Shown here: positions 28,601 to 41,655 of the stretch, one piece after another
How positions within the stretch are numbered: position 1 is the first letter of the stretch
Layout: the number at the start of each line of letters is the position of its first letter
Assembly (NCBI GenBank): GCA_030248065.1
Contig: JASAMV010001944.1
Span: 62,001-126,000, forward strand
Direction: 5' to 3'
DNA length: 64,000 nt
Source of the DNA: Rhynchonema sp. JSB1_4
Lineage: Eukaryota; Nematoda; Chromadorea; Monhysterida; Xyalidae
Translations under genes and position numbers: made by a program
Notes under the pieces: model-generated
What the model saw: the letters and a program-made list of their open reading frames with translations, nothing else
The model's database searches: none
Told to the model about the DNA's origin: nothing

Positions 28601-31600
28601 TGTGATGGAAAAGTGGACTTTTTGCGCGCTCGCACACTGATTTCATGTAACCTTGCACTGCCTGTGCTATCATGCCCAATAGGCTGGTTGGTGGCTGTTT
28701 ACAGCAAAACAGTCATCTCTCCCCACACGCAAACATTCACGCTGTTACAAAACGCAGCATGAGACATCAAACCACAGCGCTAAGAAATTCTGATGAACGT
28801 TTTCACAGGAATCCTTGGGCGTACAAAATTGTGTGGGGTTTGCAATGCAAGTGAATCTATGACGTGATTTTTTATATTTATTTAAGTTTCAAGGCGATTT
28901 TATGATAATTTTACAGCGCGTGTCGCATGCATGCGTCCAAATGGGCCGTGACGCGGAATGCCGTTTATGGACATTGAATATAATATCTGAATCAAGGCTG
29001 ACTTTATGTGCCCAATAACTGACGAAAGTTACAAATGTTATTACGCTTTGTGCGAAATCCACAGCAACACTTCGTGAGACAAGTAGCCGCACAAGTAGAC
29101 CACCCACTCAGCTAAACCGGCAAGTCAGTTTCACAAGACAAAGATAGTGTTCAAATGCGTCGCGGCAAGCTATAAACGTATGCTTAGAAACCCGGGCACC
29201 CTTATTGGCTCACAATGACGCAGGGTTTGACTGTGTGCCTCATGTAGTTACGCGCAAAATAACATGAAATATTGAGTGTAAGCTTGCGTAAAGTTGCGAT
29301 TTTAACACGTGAGGTCTCACAGTGCCAGTTGTATTTCTGTTCAGAGGTGTGCGTGTTGTGCTGTTTTCATTCATGTGCTAATTTCTACATATTCCTTCCC
29401 TATCTCGGATGGAGCACAGGTGCTCGTGCGAGCACGAGTAGATCCCGCATATCGCGGCACAGGCACGTTTCTACCTGGTAGATACCCCACCCCACATTAG
29501 TCAACCACACAGCTTGTTACCATGGGGAAACTTTTGAAAAGCCACGATCGATGTACTAATAAGCTAACTGCAATGTCCCGCGTATAGGACCTAACGAATT
29601 GGTCATGCGGTTACCCTAGTTGTTGGTTGTTTACGTGATGTCTAAGCTTGCCATGGGGGTGAGATTTTTCCAAGATCTGCGACAAAAATTTGCGTAAGGT
29701 TTGATTAAACTGTACTTGCGTCACCTTCATAAATTTCCAGTTTTTTTAATCCAGAAAGTCATGCATTTGCCAATGACGTAAACCGGTATGCCCCGTTAAG
29801 CCGGCGCATTTGACCCTCGCATGTAGACGCTGCCTGAGTCAAGCACAAAGCTAACACCCAGCAATACTTGTTTTGCTGCAGAAAATCGGGACCGGGTGGA
29901 CATGCAAATATACCACATACGTACTCGCATTATATTGCAGCAGAAAGTCGAAAAGCGAGTATTTTTTCGGACAGTGGCAAGTCAAATGATACATTCTCTC
30001 TCACACACGCAGGCATCAGGGGGTGGATTGCGCCGTTTTGGTTCAATGCAATTTTGTCTACGGCAAAAAAACGGGTGTGACTGACTACAGACCCGGCCGT
30101 CAGTAGGGCACTGCCCACACAAGAGAGTAGCAAGAGTGGGAGAGAGATGTTGCAAAAAAGTTACAAAAACCGCCACACACACGCCTCACCTTGTCGCCGA
30201 CTTAAACATCTGACGAATCGTATGGCCAATGCAAACTAATAATTTGGCTACCGAAAGTTTCTGTTTGGGTATCCTCTAAGAATCACAAACCAGAAAGGGA
30301 CCTGTGCAAGGCACACGCTATAAATTGTGTTCTACTCTCGTTTTATGAGTCTGTCATGTGTTGTGAGGTGTACAATCGTGTTGTTGGTTCAAATCCTGGG
30401 TAACTCCATTTTTGTTCTGTGATGTGTCAACCCATATTTGTTGGGACCCAAAAACTTATGAGGGGTGGTGCCCACATATCGCGCAACTGGTCAGATTAGG
30501 ATTTATTTCGTTCCGCATAATGTATTTTCAATGCCTTGGTCCAGTCACAGTGGTATGGGACTTAGCCCCGCGACCAGCGCGCGTACAATTTTTGACTCAC
30601 AATTTTGTACGCACAGACGTTAGATAAATATTACGCTTATGCATTGAGTATAAAAATCAAATATTGCATATTTATAAAATGTGAAAATATCATTGATGTC
30701 AAAGGGAAACGTTTAGGCACAAAAATCTAAAAAGGCAGCATTTAAGTTAAATTAGCGTGTCAACAGCTTGATTGATGTAGTGTTTCTCGAAATTTTTCGA
30801 CGTGGAACTGAACACGAGAATTAGTGTCACATTACATTTTCGTTTTTCAAAAAACACATAAAAACTGAAACATTGTAATTGCTACATGCGGTGTTCGCTG
30901 GTACTAAATGGCCCTTTAAATCCAGTAAATGTATTAAAATTAATAAAGATATGTAACACAGTCGATAACTGATTTCACACATTTGGGTTAATTGAATCAT
31001 TGTTTCAGCGTTTGTGGTCAGCCAAAAGTTGTATGGAAGTAACTGTTTTGAACGATATTTTCACACCGTTTTTGCAGTTTTATAATTTTCGATACTTGGT
31101 AAGACATTTCATGTACCATTTTCTCATTCACATGAAGCGCAAACAAACGCCAAAAAGTAAAAATGTCGGCGTCAACTATACGTAGCTTGCCTTTTGCACT
31201 GATTTTTATCAGTTTTGTATCATTCCTGCGCGCTTTAGTCCAATAATTTGACGTCTGATCTAAGCGATAGCATGAGACATGTCCTGGTGTTACATGCTAT
31301 CCCATACAGCATAAAGGTGCACTTTCGCGCAAAAAAATAGCGACTGCCGAAAACGGTGTTTACACGTGTTTCGGTGTTACCCGTGGAAAAAACTGGTCTT
31401 TGGGGCAGGAGCGGAATCTAGCAAAATTGTGTGATAGTACACAAACCGCTGATATGCGAAGTATACGGGAATCATATTGCACACCTATAGTAGTTTCCAG
31501 GGAACAAATTTGCAGCAAAACCCAGGGCTGACCACCAAATGCATTAGACATACACGGAGTTTGGTCGAAAATAAATTTTTTATCGCTGTTTGCTTTCAGC

Positions 31601-34600
31601 GTAGAAATGGGCGTACATTGGTATGGAATTAAATCGCCTCTGCACATGCAATAAATACTACAATCAGACTTGACGCATTCAGAACAACACGAAAAACCAA
31701 ACTTAAGAGTAGTAACTTATAGTTTATGCAGTGCTCGCAACAACACAGTTCAAGAGGATTTCATATGAATGCTAATGAAACCCCTGTATCTGAAATAGGA
31801 TCGATTGGACTGTTTCGCTAAGTTAAAGAGAAGCCGCATTTTTTCGTACTGTTAGCCTCCTTAGTGGACGTTCCCGTAATTTTCGAGTTTTTCAGCTTTT
31901 GGCATGACTGTTTGAAAGAGTGTTTTCCCACGTGCTGCTCGGTATGGGGACTTGTTGCTCATAAGTTGTCCAGACACGTGTGATTCGATCGTCAGTCCAT
32001 TGCTGTAATGCAGCTTTGTAGGGTGATATTTTCGAAACGGTGTAAAGGTCAGTTGGGTGTAAAGGTCGGTGGAAAGCTCGGTCGACAGCTCAGTGTGATA
32101 GACCTCGGTGTAAACTTGAAACATTCCACGTTAATAACAGGCAATGTTTCACGTTTACACCGAGCTACGCCCACCGAGCTTTCGACCGAACTTTACGCCG
32201 ACCTTTACGCCCAACTGACCTTCACACCGTTTCGAAAATTCCACCCATATACAGGAACTCACATAATATCACAAAATAGCAGCAAATTTAGAAGTCACTT
32301 TCTTTGTGGGCTTTTTTCGATCAGTTGAAGGCATGTGCTCATTTGCGTGACTTGGTGCAATGGAGAACACACAGATGTTTTCAATCGTTAACACACAAGG
32401 TACACACGTGGATAAACTGACAGCACAACCTGGTGAAGGTGACGGATGCTCATTCAAATGAACACCAAACAGCCAGATGCGGAAGGTAAAGTCGACGCGA
32501 AACCCAGGGAAAGAAGAAGAGAAGAAAAAATAAGCGAGCGACCATGTGCACATACGCATGTGTACCAGAACATGCGGCTGTCAAATAACGAGATTTGCAT
32601 ACAGATGTGCAGCTGTGTGCTTAGCGTCGTGCACCGGCATTGGGGCCCATTTCGGCGATGAGGGCACCCATGGACCCTTGCACATGCCGTGGTGATGGGG
32701 CTTATGAGTGCGTCTCAGCGCTTTGCCCGTGTCGCTGCCTCTGCCCAGAGAGCGGGGAACACTGCCCACAGCGACGCCACTGGCTCGCTACATTGTGTGT
32801 TGCAAAACGGAGGTCATCCGTCTCCCTGTGCTACAGGTTATGTATGTGCATGTACTGTACATGCGTGCATGAAAACTGAAATTGTATTTTTTCGCAATCG
32901 CACGTACACAGCATGTACCTACAGCCGAGTGAGGTGGGGAGGAACACTGGGCTCGCGAAAACATGAACGTAAGAAAAAATAATCTCCTCGATAGCAGCGT
33001 GGAATTGAGGTTGTTTTTGCACACCTAACAGAATGCAACGCGTACGTCGAAGGTGCACGAAAACAGACGCGCTGGCAAGCTTTGATTAAAAAATTCCGTA
33101 CGTGGCAAAAACCGGCCACAGAGCATACCGGAGCGAAAAAGAAATGATAATGTTGCTTCTGGTGGCGGTGACTGGGCGTTTTTGTCGCATTGCATTGTAA
33201 TTAGATGCAAAGTTACACCACAAGCAAATAGAATCCTGACATAAACTGCAAATTATGACTTAACAAAAATAAAGACAAACGTTTATAAATTTACGTGGGT
33301 CAAAATTTTAAGATCTGTTTTATTTTCCAGGTACGAAGAAGCTGTGCGCGGACGCGAGGATGACAAGGCCAAGATCGATCAGCTGTTGCAGACATTGGCC
33401 GAAGCCGAGGCTGAGGTATTGTCATTGCTTTTGAAGAGAAACGAAACTGTAGATGAATAAAAAATCAATAATTATCATGTTCATTGAATTCAGGTTGCGT
33501 TGTTGCGTCGCCGCATCGAGAACTTGGAGGATGAGGTCAACCGTCTGAAGAAGGAGAACGCTCGTCTCAACGGTGATCTGCAACGTGCACGCACGGTTGG
33601 TGAAGAGAGCACAGACGTTGTGTTTCATCAGTCAGACGAAAGTAGATAGTTTTTTCATTAAACCACATATATGCTCTTCTTGCCACATCATGATCAGAAA
33701 ATCTTTAATTGATTTGATTGCTTTAAACTGCTCAATGGAACGCGAAAAACGTCCGAGTGTATACTTTCAGGATCTCGATCAAGAAACCTTGAACCGTATC
33801 GACTACCAAAATCAAGTGCAAACGCTGCTAGAAGAAATTGATTTTATCCGACGCGTTCACGATCAGGTACACACGTGGACTTTCTTATTCTTTTTAGTTT
33901 TTTTTCGCTCTCGTTACTATCGCGCTTGTGCGGCGTGTCAGATGCGGAATAATAAACTGCGCTAGCCAGCACCTTTCTGCGGTGTTTATTTGATATGAAT
34001 ATAAACTGTTATTGTATTTGGAGCGGTGAAAATGCGCCGCGTAAATTTTTTCCAACCATGAGCGCACGCGTGTAAGTATATGAGACAGAGTTTAGCCGAA
34101 TAAAGTCACATATAATGCGCTCATCGTGTTTCATCCTTTACGATGAAGTTTCTACATTTCAAGTTCTTCTAATCCCTACAACTATCGTGATGGCTGAGAA
34201 CCTAAACTGGCCCGCAAAGCGTGCCACACTTTGTTCGTGGTTCAGATAAGGTGAAATAGAGACGTCATATCTGCGTGGCATGTATGCAGCACTCGTCTCT
34301 GACCTTGTATGGGCATGATAGCACACACCAGTGCACGGTGTGTTGATGCACACATGCACGCGCCCAAAGTTTGATGACTGTGTTTTTTATGTGACAACCG
34401 AGTGCACGTAGTGCACACCACCACGTTTGTACAGTTAAACCTGTAGGGGGAAGTTTGAACGAAACTGTGGAATTTCAAGGGCTGGCGGAGCATGGAGACA
34501 AAACAGGAAGAAATGTTTCAAGAATGAAGCCACATTGTAACATTATATTGAATTGCAGGAGATCAAAGAGTTGCAAGCGTTGGCCGCCCGTGACACCACT

Positions 34601-36273
34601 GCCGAGAACCGTGAATTCTTCAAAAATGAGCTTGCTATGGCTATTAGGTCAGCAAGGAGAAGCCACCTTTTGGTTATAATTCGATCAAAATGAAACAATG
34701 ATACAATCTTTGGTTCAGGGACATTCGTAACGAATACGACAACGTTGCCAGCCAGAACAAAACTGACATGGAGAGCTGGTACAAGTTGAAGGTTGGTAAG
34801 CACATATCCTGAAACGCTTTCGGCAATTGAACCTCTATTTGTTGGAAAGTAGTCCAAAATGACTCAAATCTACAGGTGCAAGAGATCCAAACGCAATCGG
34901 CGCGTGCCAACATGGAACAGGGTTACCAGAAGGAGGAGACGAAACGTCTGCGTGTGCAGTTGAGCGATCTGAGAGGCAAACTTGGCGATCTGGAGAGCCG
35001 AGTAAGATTGTACATTTCTCTTAATTGCACGTGTATGTATGTTTTTCACAGTTAAAATTTTATCAATTGGCATATTCGCTTTCCAGAATTCGCTGCTCGA
35101 GAAACAAGTGCAGGAGTTGAGCTACCAGCTGGAGGACGATATGCGCGGTTACGAGGCTGCGTTGAACGACCGAGACGCACAGATCAGGAAGATGAGGGAG
35201 GAGTGCCAGGCGTTAATGGTCGAACTGCAGGTAGGAATCTCACAATACAAGAACAAACCCTGGAAGAGGGTACCACAAAATGAAACATCACCCCTTGAAC
35301 CCATTGCAGATGTTGTTGGACACGAAACAAACGCTGGACGCCGAGATCGCCATCTACCGCAAGATGTTGGAGGGTGAGGAGAATCGCGGTGGTGGACTGC
35401 GTCAGCTCGTCGAACAGGTGGTCAAGACGCACTCACTCAAAGAGAATGAGGACACCGGTAATTGAGGGGGGCTGATTTGATGGGGTAAAATAATGACATA
35501 AAACGACATAGGTGACGAGGACGATTTCACTGTGTTTACAGAGGCCGTCCGTCTGGTCAAGGGCGAGAAGGCGACACGCACGAGCTTCCAACGCTCTGCC
35601 AAGGGCAACGTCAGTATTTCGGAGTGTGCTAGCGACGGCAAATACATCATCCTCGAGAACACGCACCGCAGCAAGGTGATGTTTCATTTGCTTGAGCCAT
35701 TTTCACTATTCCACCACCCAAGGTTAAATTTACGGGATCAAAAGTACTGTGTAGGCCAGACACAAAAAAAGTAACTGAGATCTTTGTTCAGGAAGAGAAC
35801 GTTGGCGAATGGAAGCTGAAACGCAAGGTCGATGGCAAGAAGGAGACTGTGTTCTCGCTGCCGAAAGACTTCGTGCTCAAACCGACCAAGACGGTCAAGG
35901 TTGGTGATCCGTGTAAATGACATTTAGATAGGACCAAGAAGAAATTCAAATTTCCCTTTTTAGATCACGGCACGCAACCAGGGTGGCAAGCACAGCCCGC
36001 CTGATGAACTAATCATGGAAGGCGACGACAGCTGGGGGGCCGGCGCCAACGTCCAAACCATTTTGTACAACAGAGAGGGAGAGGTTTGTTAAGAGTTCTT
36101 TAGCTTAGCTATATGTTGTTGTTGTATTCCAGTCACGAGGCCTAAATTTTGAATTCAGAGATAAATTGCCTGATTTTTTTAAATAATGTTCAAACTTATT
36201 GTTTTTATTTGACTTGCAGGAACGTGCGACTCACATCCAACGCAGCAGCTCGCAAACGACAACCACAGGCTAA
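25610..36273 (+). CDS. Cytoplasmic intermediate filament protein with lamin tail domain
   Basis: Sixteen exons: 25610-25835, 26508-26671, 26831-26956, 27191-27276, 33331-33415, 33494-33595, 33771-33866, 34559-34647, 34719-34791, 34876-35001, 35087-35230, 35310-35457, 35512-35675, 35792-35899, 35964-36083, 36220-36273. Phases agree and give 636 residues. The Ser/Thr/Lys-rich head is followed by the rod start [19 protein letters not shown] and FLEAQNRK, coil 1[21 protein letters not shown], and the rod end [18 protein letters not shown]. The tail is a lamin tail domain ([19 protein letters not shown] ... ITARNQGG ... [14 protein letters not shown]). This long, lamin-like form is typical of protostome cytoplasmic filaments such as nematode IFB proteins. 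No C-terminal CaaX box or clear nuclear localisation run is seen, which argues against a nuclear lamin. It forms coiled-coil dimers and 10-nm filaments for mechanical strength. Intron 4 is 6 kb. Confidence 0.95.
26203..26245 (+). CDS. Possible alternative first exon of the filament gene
   Basis: An ATG after AAAAG opens the frame [14 protein letters not shown] and reaches a GT at phase 1. That is the phase needed to join filament exon 2 at 26508, giving a short basic head in place of the 75-residue one from exon 1. Alternative head exons are known for nematode filament genes of this type. The donor (GCAG|GTTGGA) is only fair and there is no transcript evidence, so this is inference. Confidence 0.35.
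27277..33330. other. Large intron 4 of the filament gene
   Basis: Six kilobases between coil exons, compared with 60-700 bp for the other introns. It holds one MITE (32021-32246) and many short open frames without domains or consistent splicing. I found no nested gene on either strand. Such a long intron could hold regulatory sequence, but nothing specific can be named. Confidence 0.6.
32021..32246. mobile_element. Palindromic MITE, GTAAAGGTCGG family, copy 1
   Basis: Inverted ends GGGTGATATTTTCGAAACGG and the complement of GGGTGGAATTTTCGAAACGG. Both arms repeat GTAAAGGTCGG-like units, so the whole forms a hairpin. The same element in the opposite orientation is at 40470-40694. The flanks here (GTA/ATA) do not give an exact duplication. 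No coding capacity. Confidence 0.8.
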
Positions 36274-37590
36274 ACTGTTGAACTGCGCATGAATGAACCA
36301 TCGTGTCGAAGATTATTATTATTTTTTTAAAAAAAAACAACACTTTTTGTCCAGTAACCTGACGAAAAGAGCATCGATTGTTGATTGTACACTTTACTTT
36401 CACTCTAGTTTTCGTGTTCTCTTTTTAGACAAAACTTGGTTGTGTGATGCATTACATGCTGGCCGCTAGGTTTTGTTGTCTGGAGGCTAATTTCGCAAAT
36501 ATGAAACATTTCCACTGCGCATTACCGCGGATATTCCGAGTTTACTACAAATATATTCATTTCGGAGACAGAACTTTGATTTTGGTGCGCCATTACGACC
36601 GTATTACTGCCGCCCGCTTTTTCCCGCAACACAACTATTTTCAATTGGACTTTTGTTATATCGCCATTGTTGTCTTCGGTAGGTTACTTATGTATACCTA
36701 CCTAAGGCTCCATCATAAAAAAACTCGCCAGTTAGGTAATTCGTTTGATAAGATTATTTAATATTTTTTCTTTTTTATTTGATTTTCTGCACTCTGATGC
36801 CTGCCAGTGCGTTGCTTGTTATTCAAGATTTCCTGGAACTTTATTGACGCAGGTTCAGAAAGAACCGTTTTAATGTTAAAAAACATCAGCCTGATTTCAA
36901 ACCTTTGTATTGATAGCTGGTCGGACTGTTCTCTTAACATTTATACAACAACAAAATGATTTGTTGAGTTGTTTTTCGTCCTGTAGCTTGCTGTAGGTCG
37001 GGCGTAATTCTTCGTTTATCTTCTCCTTCCTTTTATTCTGTGTTCTGTTTTATAACCGGTGTTGGCGTTTCAGCGACAAACAAGTGATATAAAGTTTGAG
37101 TAGAGAGCCCTCTCTTTGTACTCACTCATCACACCATATCTATATAAAAAGTATCCTGTAAAATGTTTTCCACCATTCTCTTGTGTAGACCGTGGGACAT
37201 TTTCGCACCAATACAAGACTGTATTATGTATTTGTCGTAATTTCAAATTACACAACTTGTTTGTAACGACGATTATTGTCACTCATCTTGAAATGTTGTG
37301 ATGCCCAAACGCATAGAGATAAAATAAACAACAAAAAGCAAAATGAAGAATTGAGCATTTGTGTGAACGTTATGCTTTATACTTAGCATCGAGCATAACA
37401 AAGCGAATGAGCACTGCAGTAAATTATCGCATCAAGCGTGCCTCATGCATTTCTCACGTGGAACGGTCAATTGGGGTTATCTCTGACAGTACTATCATAT
37501 GAAAAATTGTTGTTTCCATTCGATTCCTGACTGAAATGTGTTTGCATATATGAACTTGCCTGATTCCGATTGACAGACGGTCTACTCACC
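36274..37590. other. 3' UTR and spacer after the filament gene
   Basis: No further coding exon is evident. An AATAAA at 37323-37328 is a possible polyadenylation signal, about 1.05 kb beyond the stop; use of an earlier variant signal cannot be excluded. The open frame at 36444-36761 has no family features and I treat it as chance. Confidence 0.45.
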
Positions 37591-39172
37591 ATGTTGCTGG
37601 TCGAAATTCTTCTGTTGAACGTATTGATCGGTACCACAGTAAGTGTCGGCTTGGCTAAAAGTTAATGAAGGCGCAATCACCACAATATTCCGGTGACAAG
37701 TCGAGTACCGTAAGACATTTTATTCATCTTTCCTGTGTATAGGTTGGGCAAAACCAGTGCAACTGTACTCCATACAAAGTTTGTCTGAATAAGAAGTTGG
37801 CCGGTGCTGCTGTTGAGGAAGATCTGTGTCGAAAAAAGGAAGAGTAAGTTCGTTGAGTAAATACTGAGTCTGCTGAGTTACATAAGAATCCCATTCGCTG
37901 CTTCCCACTCCCTGTTGCCTCAGATGTGCCAGACCAACTGGGTTGGCTTCGGACAAGCTGGTCACATTGGAGCAGTGTTACGCCACATATCATGCAGAAC
38001 GAAGAGGACTGCAAACCCAGTTCACCGACTGCACCGGAATGCCGTGAGAAACAGGAAAACTCTAATTTCGTCACTTTCTTACTTAAAATAATAACTTTCA
38101 GCTGTGTGATGCCGAATGGAGCAAGGAGGAACAATCGATTGCATTCGGGCAACCGCCCATCTCACTATCATGGTAAGAGATACTGCTGTTGTCATGAGAC
38201 ATTTTATTATGTTGAATAAAAATGAACAAGAATGTGATCACAGGCCACGGTCATTGGCATTGGCACAACCGTAGATGCCGCCGACGAAGACCACATGGAC
38301 AGCATTATCACTATTATTGGGCCTGGTGTGGACACACCAGCATATCCACCACCACTACGACAACAGGTTAGTAGATAATAACCTTGGTTTGAAGCGCAAC
38401 TACATACATATTGGTCGCACAATGACTTTATAAGAATTGGTCAAATTTTTTTCCTGAATCGTAAAGAGGGAAAGTGACGGGGCAATGACGTTGCGTTGCG
38501 TGATTGCACACAAAGCATGTAGTAAAGAGAATGTTTCAGACCTGCGGCAACGTGGTTGATCTGCTAGATTATTTTCAGCTGAAAATGTTTTGTGAGAATC
38601 ACAAATAGCACAGTGGCTAAGAGTGACTGAACGTGAAAATCAGGATTGGTTTGATGAATTCTTATATAGTCATTGTGCGACCAATAGCAGCACATGCACA
38701 ATGTATACCTATGTATAGGCACTACCCTGTTTGATTAAAGTTGAAATATTTCTCAATATCCGTGTTTAATTTGTTTCATGTATCAGCAGGACCAGCGCCG
38801 AATGTGCCACCGTCGCCCCTACAACGCTACCACGACTGCGTGGGCGTGTCCGTGAATGCAGACGGCATGAATGCAGCCGAACAATGTGCGCAGGAGTTGA
38901 GGTTAGTGGTTGGTGGTATTGGAGATGAAGTTCACAAATGGGTATGCAAATAAGTTGCACAAACCAGGGGACACAATATTTGAAATTGTGTTTCTGCTTG
39001 AATATGTCACAGGTGCACCCCCGTTCCCGATAACGTGAACGTGACAGACCAATGCGTGCAGCAGTTGGCTGATGGTGTACGTCGAGTTCAGCAGGGACTG
39101 AAAGAATGTGTCCAGAAGAACTTCAACGTGGAAAATCGCCCAGATAGTTTGCGAATACGTGTGATAAATTAA
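37591..39172 (+). CDS. Secreted Cys-rich protein with His/Arg-rich centre, unknown family
   Basis: Seven exons: 37591-37638, 37743-37843, 37924-38043, 38102-38172, 38244-38366, 38790-38901, 39013-39172. All junctions are GT-AG and in phase, giving 244 residues. The protein starts with a short hydrophobic signal-like segment (MLLVEILLLNVLIG), then a Cys-containing part with NQCNCTPYKVCLNKK and LCRKKEECARPTG. The centre is unusual: HYHGHGHWHWHNRRCRRRRP, then HGQHYHYYWAWCGH and a Thr run. A second half with spaced cysteines (HDCVGVSV, EQCAQELRC, DQCVQQLAD, KECVQKN) may be a helical disulfide repeat. The His-rich patch could bind metal ions, but that is inference. I do not recognise the family. 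Intron 5 holds a complete MITE (38411-38684). Confidence 0.75.
38411..38684. mobile_element. TA-flanked MITE, TTGGTCGCAC family, complete copy
   Basis: TTGGTCGCACAATGAC at the left is complemented exactly at the right end. TA lies outside both (38409-38410 and 38685-38686), as in Tc1/mariner-type MITEs. Length 274 bp, no coding capacity. Related copies are at 53201-53599 and, truncated, at 22644-22744. Confidence 0.87.
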
Positions 39173-41655
39173 ACGTGATTAGTTTCTTTCAACCTTATAC
39201 GGTTCTCCTGTTGTTTTTATGTCCTTGACCTTCAGATTAACTGTGTTTTTATGTTAATGGAGCTTAAACTGAATTCCCGGGGTTTTCGAACGAATCCCGA
39301 ACGCCAATTCCAAGCTGATGATCCCGTTGGAATCCCATTTGTGAGCAATTTATAACCGAACTCACTTCATTTTTATCATGAGTTTCGAGTTCACAGTATA
39401 GCGCCCGCCATCCATCGTGACATTTTTGCCAGTGTCATCCGATATTGTACGGATAAAATCAAAACTTTGGTTCAGATGGCAAAAACTCAAACTCAGAAAA
39501 AATGTGTATGTGTCAGGCGGCCTCTTTTCACTGGATTACAGACATCCTAGCACCCAAATGTGAAGTCAAGTCTGAAATACAGACTTCACATCACACTTTT
39601 AACAGCATCAGCGAAATGTGCTCGGATTAGAAACGGACGTGGTGGACCAGAGGCAAGGACCCAGAAAACGACTGCGACCACGAACAATACAGAAAAATCT
39701 TCGATGGTACCAAACAGTATTTCAAATGACCGGACGGATCAAATGTGAGCAACCAGCACCCGGCAGAGAGACTCTACGTTTGCGTATGTTGATGTACAAT
39801 TGTTCCCCATAAGATTTTCGCTGTCCAATTTTTCGTGTTGCCTGTTGTTGACCAGTGCTGCCTTCCCATTTTGGTGTGTTCTATTTTTCTTCAAATGGGT
39901 TTTTCAATTGTGATTTTGGCTCAAGGTCTGGTGGTGAGTTCTCGTCGTTTCGTGTTGTTCTTGTTCGCGTTCGTTCCCTGCTCACATTAACGCAAATTAT
40001 GATAATCTCCTAGCCTATGAACAGGCTTTTGCGTAAAGCTCAACAAAAATCTTGAACATGCTTTCATTTCGGGGGATCTGGGACGTGGGATTCAATGCAG
40101 AAGTAAATGTTGAGTCGACTTGGCGTGTCACAGAACAACAAGGCTTGGCTTCAAAAATGCTGACTGCATGTAAAAGAAGCACATAATAATTTCTCTGCCA
40201 ACAAGAGCTGGAAGGTCCAGTTGCTCGCTTGGGGTAATGAGGTTTTTGACGTGCAACCTGTCTTCAACGCTATAATTCAGATGCTGTCCAAACACCTGCG
40301 ACATGACAGACGCAAGAACCGAGAATGTGGCGTCTAAGCTAACGACCGCGAAAACACCGACGGCCACTGCGGGTTCGCCTAGGCTTAGGCTTATGTACTG
40401 TATAGGCACGGAAGACCATAAGCGCACATGAAACCAATTGTTGAGGATGAGGCCCGAGCCACAGCCTAAGGGTGGAATTTTCGAAACGGTGTAAAGGTTA
40501 GTTGGGCGTAAAGGTCGGCGTAAAGTTTGGTCGAAAGCTCGGTCGGTGTAGCTCGGTGTAAACGTGAAAGATTGCCTGTTATTAACGTGGTATGTTTCAA
40601 GTTTACACCGAGGTCTATCACACTGAGCTGTCGACCGAGCTTTCCACCGACCTTTACACCCACTGACCTTTACACCGTTTCGAAAATATCACCCTAAGAC
40701 TGAGAACAAGCCTGAGGAATTTTGGACAGGCGAGCTGAGCTAGCATCAGTTGCTTTTTGCCCGAGCTCCATAAACAGACTTATACATACTAGCAGGGCCA
40801 CCCTGCATATTGTATTCCCTCAATAGAAGCCCCGATCGATCTCCGGGATCAGAGGGTCGCTGAAAATGGAACCGTGGGTTCCGTCTCTGTGAGAAGAAAT
40901 GCAGGTAGATACCCGCGTGTTTTTCGATTATCTGTTTCCCAAGTGAACGTGCTCATGAGTAGTGCTTGTATGCCTCAAGATTGCGAAATCTTCCTTGAAT
41001 TGTGAATACATATGAACAAAATAATAATTTTTGACCAAGTGATAAAAACAAGCTTTTTTCGTAAACAGGTTGTTGATAAACATGCAGCACAATATTTGAA
41101 GAGCGACTGTTTACAAGCACATGTTTACAAACACATGTACCCACGCTGTCCTTAAACAATGGATCTTTTCATCACAGGAACTGATTCATTCCTGCCGCAT
41201 TCAATTTTTGACCGCATTACGCGGGTGAAACAGCCGATTGAAGAGCGAGAAAAATTATTTGGCCGTGCGCGGCAATTCCAACAGTTGCGTCATGAGCTTA
41301 ATTTCCTTATTTCTGTCTGTAGTTTAGGTTCAGAGCGCATTAGTGCAACGTGACATAACGCAGGAGTTCAGTTGTGTTCTTCATGAGCACGGTGCTCAAA
41401 AACCGAATTGAGCGCCCGCCCGAATCAGTTGAACGAAAATATTGAGATGATCATCAGGCAGAACCAGTTCACACCCACGCTATATCGCATGCACTGCACA
41501 TTGGTGACATGCGGTGATGACGCACATCGAGAAATACAACGCAGAGACAAACAGTATAAAATGAGCAGAGTTTACAGCGGCAGAATATTGTCAACTGTTG
41601 TTTAACTTTGCGAACTGCTGAACTAATATAGATTTTGAACACACAATTGTACCTG
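39173..41655. other. Spacer between the Cys/His-rich gene and the VWA gene
   Basis: About 2.5 kb with one MITE (40470-40694) and no supported gene. A frame near 41159-41353 begins with an ATG but I found no consistent exons around it. The VWA gene promoter should lie near its right end. Confidence 0.4.
40470..40694. mobile_element. Palindromic MITE, GTAAAGGTCGG family, copy 2
   Basis: Same element as 32021-32246 but in the opposite orientation. Ends GGGTGGAATTTTCGAAACGG and the complement of GGGTGATATTTTCGAAACGG. TAA lies outside both ends (40467-40469 and 40695-40697), a PIF/Harbinger-type duplication. No coding capacity. Confidence 0.87.

Noticed and set aside
36444..36761. 105-codon open frame after the filament stop
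   Set aside because: It lies within the presumed 3' UTR and shows no recognisable motif.
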